DNA of 6,055 bases from Thermoflexales bacterium (GTDB lineage Bacteria; Chloroflexota; Anaerolineae; Fen-1058). Below, in pieces: positions 1 to 5,952 of this stretch. Where the stretch lies: contig JAGOBP010000270.1 of assembly GCA_017999195.1 (NCBI GenBank), positions 1-6,055 on the forward strand, in the 5' to 3' direction. Within the stretch, counting starts at the first letter, position 1, and each line of letters opens with the position of its first letter. The position numbers were made by a program, and so were the translations under genes. The notes under the pieces are model-generated. The model saw nothing but the letters and a program-made list of their open reading frames with translations. It was not told where the DNA came from and did not search any database.

Positions 1-223
1 ATTTTAGGATGCGGCGCGGCTGTGACGGATCGGGCCGCGTGACCGGGCCAAGCAAGGGCAGCAAGCGGTTGATGACTTCGGTATCCATCTCGCAATAGGC
101 GCACACATCGCATTGCCACGCGGGCATGTTTTGAATGACGATGAATTCGCTGGCATGCCAGTTGGCATAGGGAATGTGCTTTTTGTGCAGATGCCCCGCG
201 TGACAGTTTTGACAGGTTTGCAT
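1..223 (-). CDS. YgiT-type zinc-finger protein (N-terminal part, cut by window edge)
   Basis: The reading frame starts at ATG 223 and runs off the left edge with 74 residues visible. It shows two cysteine pairs, C4-x2-C7 and C38-x2-C41, with a further C44. The second pair follows a 'MPAW' segment and precedes an acidic stretch and a Leu-rich helix. This spacing fits the YgiT/MqsA-type zinc finger, in which two CxxC pairs about 30 residues apart bind one zinc. In MqsA the finger precedes a DNA-binding HTH and the protein is an antitoxin, but many short YgiT-type proteins stand alone with unknown roles. Whether an HTH follows cannot be seen. An AAGG (233-236) lies 9 nt upstream of the ATG. The gene follows deoC on the same strand across a 57-nt repeat-containing gap, so read-through is possible but a functional link is not shown. 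Confidence 0.72.
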   Translation of the reverse strand, partial: MQTCQNCHAGHLHKKHIPYANWHASEFIVIQNMPAWQCDVCAYCEMDTEVINRLLPLLGPVTRPDPSQPRRILK

Positions 224-234
224 TGGCTTTAGCC

Positions 235-280
235 TTGATCGCTGATCTTTCAAAATTGATCGTTGATCATTGCACATTGA

Positions 281-290
<10 letters not shown>
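235..290. repeat. Degenerate TTGATC short-repeat cluster
   Basis: TTGATC occurs at 235-240, 256-261, 263-268 and 277-282, with variants GCTGATC and CATTGATTG between and after them. Much of the 57-nt gap between deoC and the zinc-finger gene is made of this motif. The cluster runs into the 3' end of deoC, supplying its stop codon (complement of 281-283) and last codons. TTGATC units interleaved with GATCAA give a partly self-complementary tract that could form weak hairpins, but no U-tract is present and it is not a convincing terminator. Such AT-richer repeat patches are typical of gaps between genes in some Chloroflexota; that comparison is from general knowledge. Confidence 0.6.
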
Positions 291-1141
<851 letters not shown>

Positions 1142-1142
1142 G

Positions 1143-1847
1143 TTATTTCAGAAACCGTCGTTCGATGGCGATGATTTTATCGACGCGCTTGGCATGCCGT
1201 CCGCCACCAAACGGCGTGTCCAGCCAGGTCTTGACGATTTGTTTAGCCAGCGCCGGGCCGATGAGACCCGCGCCCAATGTCAGGACATTGGCGTCATTGT
1301 GTTCGCGGCTGTTAACAGCCGTGGCTTGATCATAGCACAAAGCGGCGCGAATGTGCGGAACCTTATTGGCGGCCATGCACGAGCCAATGCCCGCGCCATC
1401 AATCACGATGCCGCGCCAGGCGCGACCGTTGGCCACCAGTTCGGCCACAGCTAAAGCAAAGTCAGGATAATCCACGGCTTCGGTTGAAAACGTGCCGCAA
1501 TCGAGCGGCGCATAACCGAGTTCGCCGAGATATGTGCGAATGAGTTGTTTGAGTTCGTAGCCGCCATGATCGGAACCGATGGCGACGGTCTTGGTCGCCT
1601 TCGCGCGCTCGATCGGACTGGTGACGCCCGCCGGTTCGATCAAATGGATGCCGCGTTCGCGTGCGGCTTCGCGAGCCAGAGGTGTCACGATTTGATTGGG
1701 TGCAACTTTGACGTCCGTGCCAGAAGCAACCGCCGCTAAGCGTTGTTCCGTAATCGCTGCGGCAGGCCGATCGGTTGCAGACAGACCCAACGTGCGTCGC
1801 AATACGGCGCGGACCAGATCACGCACTTGCGATTCGTCAATTGACAC
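1143..1847 (-). CDS. rpiB: RpiB/LacAB-family sugar-phosphate isomerase with N-terminal encapsulation-type extension
   Basis: The 234-residue protein has an RpiB domain from about residue 86 to the end. RpiB interconverts ribose-5-phosphate and ribulose-5-phosphate. Visible motifs are SDHGG (92-96), VDYPD (125-129), AANK (159-162), the EHNDANVL segment with ring-opening His183, and GGRHAKR with phosphate-binding R217 and R221. The loop that reads CGTG in E. coli RpiB reads DGAG here (150-153), so the catalytic Cys position is Asp150; Cys157 lies nearby. Residues 1-85 are extra to the family: an amphipathic helix (about 4-20) starting with the same MSID tag as DeoC, then a segment with TPLAREAARERGI (55-67), a motif type I associate with BMC proteins. 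The GTG start at 1847 was chosen over a longer frame opening at 1952 because GAGG lies 6 nt upstream and the longer version would overlap lepB. It lies 29 nt after lepB copy 2 and 1 nt before deoC. Confidence 0.9.
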   Translation of the reverse strand: MSIDESQVRDLVRAVLRRTLGLSATDRPAAAITEQRLAAVASGTDVKVAPNQIVTPLAREAARERGIHLIEPAGVTSPIERAKATKTVAIGSDHGGYELKQLIRTYLGELGYAPLDCGTFSTEAVDYPDFALAVAELVANGRAWRGIVIDGAGIGSCMAANKVPHIRAALCYDQATAVNSREHNDANVLTLGAGLIGPALAKQIVKTWLDTPFGGGRHAKRVDKIIAIERRFLK

Positions 1848-1876
1848 GTTAGGCCTCGTGTAAGGTGGCCGTCGGA

Positions 1877-2482
1877 TCAGCGTGCTTCGGCGACGGCGTA
1901 GGAATAGTGCGGCACGATCTGCCAGTTGGGCGGGGGCCAGTAGATGATCCACGCGCGGCCGACGATGGTGTCGGCGGGAATGGTACCCCAGACGTGCGAG
2001 TCGCTGGAGTTGCTGCGATTGTCGCCCAACACAAAGTAGCGTCCCGGTTCAACTTGCACGGGACCGAAGGCATAATTGGGTGGATTGGCGATGTAAGGCT
2101 CTTTCAGGGCAACGCCGTTGACGAAGACCTGTTGATTGCGCACTTCAACAGTGTCGCCGGGCAGGCCGATGACGCGCTTGATCAGATCGGGTTGGCCGAC
2201 CTTTTCAAAGACGATGATGTCGCCGCGCTGCGGGGTGCTGAGGGTGTACGAAATTTTATCGACGATGACGTATTCGCCTTCGTACAGATTAGGCTGCATG
2301 CTCACGCTTTCGATGCGGAAGCGGCCGATGACGGCGTTCACGACCAGAAAGATGATGGCGGTGAGCAGCGCCGTTTCGACGATTTCACGCAACAAGTTCG
2401 ACTGCGGTTTCAGGATTGCTTCGGTTTCGATGGGCGTCGTCGTGACGACTTCCGCCGCGGGTTGCAAGGATTGATCGGACAC
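1877..2482 (-). CDS. lepB: Signal peptidase I, copy 2
   Basis: A 201-residue type I signal peptidase, which removes signal peptides from exported proteins on the outer face of the cytoplasmic membrane. It has a polar N-terminus of about 28 residues, one membrane helix (about 30-52), the nucleophile Ser61 in SMQPNL (box B), the general base Lys102 in IKRVIGLPGD (box D) and GDNRSNSSDSH (153-163, box E, where His replaces the common Arg). One N-terminal membrane segment and a length near 200 residues match the Gram-positive/Chloroflexota form rather than the two-segment E. coli LepB. The GTG start at 2482 follows AAAGG by 8 nt and gives an MSD- start parallel to copy 1; a longer frame from 2587 would overlap copy 1 by 76 nt and is unlikely. 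It sits 29 nt downstream of copy 1 and is clearly paralogous to it. Confidence 0.93.
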   Translation of the reverse strand: MSDQSLQPAAEVVTTTPIETEAILKPQSNLLREIVETALLTAIIFLVVNAVIGRFRIESVSMQPNLYEGEYVIVDKISYTLSTPQRGDIIVFEKVGQPDLIKRVIGLPGDTVEVRNQQVFVNGVALKEPYIANPPNYAFGPVQVEPGRYFVLGDNRSNSSDSHVWGTIPADTIVGRAWIIYWPPPNWQIVPHYSYAVAEAR

Positions 2483-2511
2483 TAGATTGGCCTTTAATTG
2501 ATCGAGAAAAG

Positions 2512-3114
2512 TTACTGAGTTTGAAGCGCCTGATAAGTGTAATGCGGCACTGCGCTCCACGCCGACGGCGGCCAGTAGACGAGCCACGCGCGCCCGACGA
2601 TGTCTGCCGCCGCGACGGTGCCGAAAGAGCGCGAATCACTGGAGTTGTTGCGGTTGTCGCCCATGACGAAATAGCGCTCGGGTTCCACCTGCCGGGCGAG
2701 AATATCGACGCGGATGGCCTGATTGATGTACGGCTCTTCCAGCACGATGCCGTTGACCACCACTTGCCCGCCGCGCACTTCCACGGTATCGCCGGGCAGG
2801 CCGATGATGCGCTTGATGTAATCGCGTTCGCCGGGCCGCAGCAACACCACCACATCGCCGCGCTCGGGGGTATGCAAGAGATACGAAATCTTGTCGATCA
2901 GCACGTATTCGTTGTCGTGCAGATTCGGCTCCATGCTTTGGCCTTCAATGCGAAACCGGCCGGTGGCCGTGTTGACCAACAGGAAGATGATGGCGGTCAA
3001 TAAAACCGTTTCGATGATTTCGCGCAGCAAATTGGTGCGTGGTGGTGCTTCGGCGGGGACAGGTTGGGGGGGCAAAGCGCTGTCAGTCGCCGGCGTTGTC
3101 AAGTCTTCGGACAC
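2512..3114 (-). CDS. lepB: Signal peptidase I, copy 1
   Basis: A 200-residue type I signal peptidase and first gene of the minus-strand cluster. It has a Pro-rich cytoplasmic N-terminus (about 1-27), one membrane helix (about 29-51), nucleophile Ser60 in SMEPNL, general base Lys101 in IKRIIGLPGD, and GDNRNNSSDSR (152-162). The catalytic Ser/Lys pair is intact, so the enzyme should be active. The start is best placed at GTG 3114: GAGGTGA (3117-3123), a long match to the anti-Shine-Dalgarno sequence, ends 2 nt upstream. The predicted transcript start near 3138 would leave almost no leader for the alternative GTG at 3132 (six residues longer). It is closely related to copy 2 over the membrane helix and boxes B-E but differs in the loop before box E (about 128-145), a region that could affect substrate choice. 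Confidence 0.93.
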   Translation of the reverse strand: MSEDLTTPATDSALPPQPVPAEAPPRTNLLREIIETVLLTAIIFLLVNTATGRFRIEGQSMEPNLHDNEYVLIDKISYLLHTPERGDVVVLLRPGERDYIKRIIGLPGDTVEVRGGQVVVNGIVLEEPYINQAIRVDILARQVEPERYFVMGDNRNNSSDSRSFGTVAAADIVGRAWLVYWPPSAWSAVPHYTYQALQTQ

Positions 3115-3144
3115 ATTCACCTCTAATTTCACTGAATCTCAGCG

Positions 3145-3173
3145 ATTATACTCTAACTCATAGGGCGTGGCAA
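3145..3173 (-). promoter_or_regulatory. Sigma-70-type promoter of the lepB-lepB-rpiB-deoC cluster
   Basis: Reading on the minus strand, a -35 hexamer TTGCCA (3168-3173, 5 of 6 to consensus) is followed by a 17-nt spacer and a perfect -10 TATAAT (3145-3150). Transcription should begin near 3138, giving a leader of roughly 25 nt before the GTG at 3114. No other comparable promoter was noticed inside the cluster, which supports one transcript for all four genes. Confidence 0.75.
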
Positions 3174-3183
3174 CCAATTACAC

Positions 3184-3197
3184 CCAGTTGACCAATT
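3184..3197. repeat. Single copy related to the CCAGTTGACCA repeat
   Basis: CCAGTTGACCA at 3184-3194 is identical to the unit found repeatedly in the patch at 5857-5950, and is followed by ATT. The ACCAATTAC just upstream (3173-3181) also resembles the ACCAATT parts of that patch. The copy supplies the -35 hexamer (TTGACC) of the plus-strand promoter described separately. Confidence 0.45.
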
Positions 3198-3216
3198 CCC
3201 GTAACATGGGCATAAT
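3188..3216 (+). promoter_or_regulatory. Sigma-70-type promoter of the receiver-domain gene
   Basis: A -35 TTGACC (3188-3193) and -10 CATAAT (3211-3216) are separated by 17 nt, each matching consensus at 5 of 6 positions. The start of transcription is expected near 3223, leaving about 34 nt before the ATG at 3257. The promoter is divergent from the lepB promoter; the two -35 boxes are 14 nt apart, so the polymerases could interfere with each other. Confidence 0.65.
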
Positions 3217-3222
3217 CATGCC
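3209..3222. promoter_or_regulatory. Palindrome overlapping the -10 box; possible operator
   Basis: GGCAT (3209-3213) and ATGCC (3218-3222) form a perfect inverted repeat around AATC. Outer arms GTAAC (3201-3205) and GTTAC (3223-3227) extend the symmetry with a 3-nt offset on the left. The palindrome covers the -10 hexamer and likely transcript start of the receiver-domain gene, a position where a bound repressor would block initiation. No regulator is identified and the match could be chance. Confidence 0.35.
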
Positions 3223-3256
3223 GTTACACAGTGACGTTAGACTTGGAGATGCGGGT

Positions 3257-4126
3257 ATGGCGACTAAAGGTAGCGTCTTGTTGATGCTGGCCGATGAACT
3301 GACGGCCAGTTTGTTGCGGGCCTATTTTGCTTCGGTGGACTATGTCGTGCTGACGGCAACGTCGAAAGACGAGGCGTTGAGTGTAGCACGACAGGCCCAG
3401 CCCAAGGCGATCATTGTTGATCTGGATGTGCCCGAGGTTGATGTGGTCGCGTTATGCAACGACCTTCGCGCGACGCCGCGCACGCGCCACTTGCACATTA
3501 CGCTGCTAACGCCGCAGGCCCGTCGCGACGATCGCTTGCAGGCGCTGTCGTCCGGCGCGGATGAGTTCATGGCCAAGCCGGTGGATGCAGAAGAACTGGG
3601 CCTGCGTCTGCGCAATGCGCTGCGCCGCGCCGAGTTTCAAAACCTGGTCGATCCGATTTCCGGCCTGCCGGGGCCGCGCCTGGTGGAAGAGCAACTGCGC
3701 GCCTTGCTGCGTCGCACCGACGAGTGGGCGCTGATCCGATCGAGTTTGCGCGGCTTCAGAGACTTCAACGCTTCGTACGGCTTCATCGCCGGTGAGGATG
3801 TGCTGCGTTTTGCGGCGCAAGCGCTGTCGCAGGTGGTGGAGCAATTGGGCGGACATCAGGATTTTCTGGGGCACGCCGGTGGCGATAACTTCGTCGCCGT
3901 CACCACGCCCGATCGGGCCGAGGCGCTGCGCGCGGCCTTTGCCGAACGCATCAACGGTGGCATCCACGCACACTATTCCTTCCGCGAACGCCAGTTGGGC
4001 TACATGATCATCAAGACCGCCGAGGTCGAAGAGCGCGTGCCATTGATGACGCTGAATACGCAGATGATCACGTCTGAACAAGGGCCGTTTTACGATCTGG
4101 TGGAACTGACCCAGATGCAGGGCTAG
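3257..4126 (+). CDS. Response regulator with degenerate GGDEF domain
   Basis: A 289-residue cytoplasmic protein. Residues 5-125 form a receiver domain: phosphoacceptor Asp55 in IIVDLDVP, Thr85 and Lys107 in AKPVD. Of the usual acidic pair in the first loop, only Asp13 is kept (A12). Residues 130-240 align with a GGDEF domain, beginning at the DPISGLPG hinge (132-139). The signature reads GGDNF (208-212), and the metal-binding aspartates of the DxDxF motif are Ser163 and Arg165. The Arg of the RxxD inhibitory site is Gly199. Diguanylate cyclase activity is therefore unlikely; a binding or signalling role is more plausible. About 50 C-terminal residues match nothing I recognise. The ATG at 3257 was chosen because GGAG (3245-3248) lies 8 nt upstream; earlier in-frame starts (3167, 3218) fall before the predicted transcript start. 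No histidine kinase is adjacent. Confidence 0.85.
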   Translation: MATKGSVLLMLADELTASLLRAYFASVDYVVLTATSKDEALSVARQAQPKAIIVDLDVPEVDVVALCNDLRATPRTRHLHITLLTPQARRDDRLQALSSGADEFMAKPVDAEELGLRLRNALRRAEFQNLVDPISGLPGPRLVEEQLRALLRRTDEWALIRSSLRGFRDFNASYGFIAGEDVLRFAAQALSQVVEQLGGHQDFLGHAGGDNFVAVTTPDRAEALRAAFAERINGGIHAHYSFRERQLGYMIIKTAEVEERVPLMTLNTQMITSEQGPFYDLVELTQMQG

Positions 4127-4150
4127 AATGACGGCCGGTAACCAGTCTGG

Positions 4151-4170
4151 ACACCCGCGCCAGCGGGTGT
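4151..4170 (+). terminator. Hairpin after the receiver-domain gene; possible terminator
   Basis: ACACCCGC (4151-4158) and GCGGGTGT (4163-4170) form a perfect 8-bp stem with a GCCA loop, 24 nt after the stop codon. No run of T follows, so it is not a classic intrinsic terminator; it may protect the transcript 3' end. The rest of the gap to 4296 holds the acyP promoter and nothing else recognised. Confidence 0.4.
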
Positions 4171-4236
4171 GACCGTGTTGCGCGTGGTTGCGATGATTTC
4201 GCCAACCGTAGCAGATTTGCCTGCACACCTCGCATC

Positions 4237-4265
4237 TTGCCTCTTGTATCCTCACATGGTATTAT
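4237..4265 (+). promoter_or_regulatory. Promoter of the acyP-FecR-like gene pair
   Basis: A -35 TTGCCT (4237-4242) and -10 TATTAT (4260-4265) are separated by 17 nt. TGG directly before the -10 gives an extended -10 (TGn) element that would compensate for the weaker -35. Transcription would start near 4272, about 25 nt before ATG 4297, a leader length similar to that of the lepB transcript. Confidence 0.6.
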
Positions 4266-4296
4266 CGCGCCACTTTGAAGGATGGAACAGCGTGAT

Positions 4297-4581
4297 ATGG
4301 CGAAGAAGACCGAGCGCTTACAAGCCCAGGTGCGCGGACGAGTGCAAGGGGTGAGTTTCCGCTTTTACACCCGCGATCAGGCCACGGCCCTGGGTTTAAC
4401 GGGCTGGGTGGCCAATCGCGACGACGGCAGCGTGGAAGTGGTGGCCGAAGGGCCGCGTCCGGCACTGGACCGTTTGCTGGCGTGGTTGCGGCACGGGCCG
4501 CCCTCGGCGCGCGTCGATGATCTTCAGTATGATTTCCTCGCCTCGACCGATACGTTCGATCAATTCACGGTCGATTTCTAG
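4297..4581 (+). CDS. acyP: Acylphosphatase
   Basis: A 94-residue cytosolic enzyme that hydrolyses the carboxyl-phosphate bond of acyl phosphates such as acetyl phosphate or 1,3-bisphosphoglycerate. The first signature, VRGRVQGVSFRFYT (12-25), holds the phosphate-binding loop and catalytic Arg22. The second, GWVANRDDGSVEV (36-48), holds catalytic Asn40. Length and motif spacing are those of the family. An in-frame ATG at 4282 would add five residues, but the purine-rich GAAGG ends directly against it, too close to serve as its ribosome site; the predicted transcript start also favours 4297. The evidence for 4297 is moderate because AAGGA lies 14 nt upstream. The gene is followed after 45 nt by the FecR-like gene and probably shares its transcript. 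Confidence 0.93.
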   Translation: MAKKTERLQAQVRGRVQGVSFRFYTRDQATALGLTGWVANRDDGSVEVVAEGPRPALDRLLAWLRHGPPSARVDDLQYDFLASTDTFDQFTVDF

Positions 4582-4585
4582 CCCC

Positions 4586-4615
4586 GATGGCCCGGTGTCC
4601 GCTGACCGGGCCGTC
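4586..4615 (+). other. Strong intercistronic hairpin between acyP and the FecR-like gene
   Basis: GGCCCGGT (4589-4596) pairs with ACCGGGCC (4605-4612), extended outward by a U-G, A-U and G-C pair to an 11-bp stem with an 8-nt loop. It begins 5 nt after the acyP stop and ends 2 nt before the GGA (4618-4620) that serves as ribosome site for the next gene. No T-run follows. It could limit 3' decay, attenuate read-through, or hinder translation of the second gene. Confidence 0.6.
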
Positions 4616-4626
4616 ACGGAAATGGT

Positions 4627-5856
4627 ATGCGTCGCAATCCCGAACGTTTAGCCTGGACAGTGCTGCTGGTCTCACTGCTGATCTGCATCGGCTTGACGGT
4701 GGCTGTGCCGCTGTCGATTCGCAGTTTCATCAACGACTCGACGGATGTCGCGTCGATCACGCTGGAAGTGCAGCAAGGCACGGTGCTTGTGCGGCGCGCC
4801 GGGCTGGACGAACCGATCGGGGTGACGACGGGCCTGGCGAATATCCCCGAAGGGTCATCCATCCGCGCTGATGAAAACGTGCAGGCTTTGTTGACGATTC
4901 GCGCCACTGGCGATCAAACCACGTTGTTGACGGTGCAAATTTATGGCAGCACCAATCTGGGCATTCTCCGCGCCCGATCGCCCCGTTTCACCCAAAGCGG
5001 CCTGCCGCATCAAGTGCAGCTCGGCGTTGAAGGCGGGCGGGTGCGGTTGAGCGTGGCCGGTGCTTTGGAGCGGCCCATCGAGTGTGAACTGGTCACGCCG
5101 CAGGCCACGGCCCAACTGCAAGACGGCACTTATGCCGTCGATGTGACGAATGACGAAGCGCAGGTTACGGTGCGTGAAGGCTCCGCGACGGTCAACGCGC
5201 AAGGTTCCAGCCTGGCCCTTGGGCCGTTACAGCGCACCGTGGTGAAGTTGGACAGCCGGCCGGCAGGCATCTTGTCGCCGGAACGGAATCTGGTCATCAA
5301 TGGCAATTTCCGCTTGCCGTTGGACGGAACCTGGGAAACCAGTCACGATTTGCAGCAACCGACTGAATCGCCCGGCGATGTGACCATCGTGACGGACGGC
5401 AGCCGCCGGGTGGCGCTCTTTCAGCGCGAGGGCCTGTATCATGCCGAGACTGCGCTGCGCCAGGCTATCAACAAGGATGTGCGCGACTTCCGGGCCTTAA
5501 AGCTGCACTTTGTCGTGAAGGTCATCAGTCACGATGTCTTTGTGTGCGGTCAGGCGGGCAGCGAGTGCCCCATGATGGTGCGGCTGGATTATAAGGACGA
5601 CAACGGCACGGACCGCAGTTATTTACAAGGTTTCTACTCGCAGCTCGATCCCAACGGCGTCAACCCCAATTACAACACCACATCCGGCGCGCGCGTCGAG
5701 CATATCCGCGTGCCGCGCAACTTCTCATTCACCTATGATTCCGGCGATTTGATGCCGACGCTGAAGCCCTCGCAGATCACGGCCATTACCTTCTACGCCT
5801 CCGGCCACAGCTATTCCGCCTCGATTGCGGAAGTGGAGTTGTTGGGGGAGCAGTAG
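4627..5856 (+). CDS. Membrane-anchored FecR-like domain protein with C-terminal beta-rich domain
   Basis: A 409-residue protein of unknown function. Three Arg precede one hydrophobic segment (about 8-31), giving a cytoplasmic N-terminus and a large outside domain; no lipobox or sorting motif is seen. Residues about 45-208 are a beta-rich FecR-like region, clearest at 155-206 (TPQAT, DGTYAVDV, VTVREGSATV). Unlike iron-regulatory FecR, there is no adjacent sigma factor or TonB receptor, so a signalling role in iron uptake is not supported. Residues about 220-407 start with NLVINGNF and a Trp-containing turn and read as a jelly-roll, carbohydrate-binding-like fold with HAETALRQAINKDVRDF (272-288). 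Cys307 and Cys314 could form a disulfide outside the cell. I recall similar proteins in Chloroflexota genomes. A role in envelope or exopolysaccharide binding is a guess. GGA lies 6 nt before the ATG. Confidence 0.82.
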   Translation: MRRNPERLAWTVLLVSLLICIGLTVAVPLSIRSFINDSTDVASITLEVQQGTVLVRRAGLDEPIGVTTGLANIPEGSSIRADENVQALLTIRATGDQTTLLTVQIYGSTNLGILRARSPRFTQSGLPHQVQLGVEGGRVRLSVAGALERPIECELVTPQATAQLQDGTYAVDVTNDEAQVTVREGSATVNAQGSSLALGPLQRTVVKLDSRPAGILSPERNLVINGNFRLPLDGTWETSHDLQQPTESPGDVTIVTDGSRRVALFQREGLYHAETALRQAINKDVRDFRALKLHFVVKVISHDVFVCGQAGSECPMMVRLDYKDDNGTDRSYLQGFYSQLDPNGVNPNYNTTSGARVEHIRVPRNFSFTYDSGDLMPTLKPSQITAITFYASGHSYSASIAEVELLGEQ

Positions 5857-5950
5857 GTTGGTAATTGGGGATTGGTCAATCGGTAATCGGTAACCGGTTG
5901 ACCAGTTACCAATCACCAGTTGACCAGTTGACCAGTTACCAATTGCCCGT
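5857..5950. repeat. Direct and inverted repeat patch between convergent genes
   Basis: The 16-mer TTGACCAGTTACCAAT occurs at 5898-5913 and 5928-5943, exactly 30 bp apart, with extra TTGACCAG units at 5920-5927. The left half (5858-5891) is built from GGTAAT(C/T)GG units that are the reverse complement of the ACCAATT parts on the right, centred on the palindrome AACCGGTT (5892-5899). The patch fills the gap between the stop codons of the FecR-like gene and radC. As RNA it could fold from either strand, so it may act as a two-way transcript end, although no T-run is present. A related single copy lies at 3184-3194. Confidence 0.7.
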
Positions 5951-5952
5951 CA

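Noticed and set aside
1..223. Complete toxin-antitoxin pair with the YgiT-type protein as antitoxin
   Set aside because: The gene is cut by the window edge and no toxin gene is visible; deoC directly upstream is a full metabolic enzyme, so the pairing cannot be supported here.
1848..1952. Longer N-terminus for RpiB (start at 1952)
   Set aside because: It would overlap the signal peptidase gene by 76 nt, add an Arg-rich tail unlike the family, and lacks the good ribosome site present before GTG 1847.
1865..2485. 206-codon open frame on the plus strand opposite signal peptidase copy 2
   Set aside because: It mirrors the lepB gene almost end to end; a similar shadow occurs opposite copy 1 (2521-3003), as expected for paralogous sequence. 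No independent evidence for coding.
2483..2587. Longer N-terminus for signal peptidase copy 2 (start at 2587)
   Set aside because: It overlaps copy 1 and adds residues without counterpart in copy 1; GTG 2482 has a ribosome site and a matching start.
3167..3256. Longer N-terminus for the receiver protein (GTG at 3167 or ATG at 3218)
   Set aside because: The added residues fall inside the promoter region, are not part of a receiver fold, and ATG 3257 has a proper Shine-Dalgarno.
3506..4255. 249-codon open frame on the minus strand opposite the receiver-domain gene
   Set aside because: The plus-strand frame has clear receiver and GGDEF-like motifs; the minus frame has no recognised motif and a His/Gln/Arg-rich composition.
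4627..5856. Iron-dicitrate type FecR anti-sigma factor
   Set aside because: No FecI-type sigma gene or TonB-dependent receptor is nearby, the N-terminal anti-sigma segment is absent, and the C-terminal half is a different beta-rich domain.
5898..5943. CRISPR-like spacing of two identical 16-mers
   Set aside because: The interval between the copies is itself made of the same repeat units, there are only two copies, and no cas gene is present.
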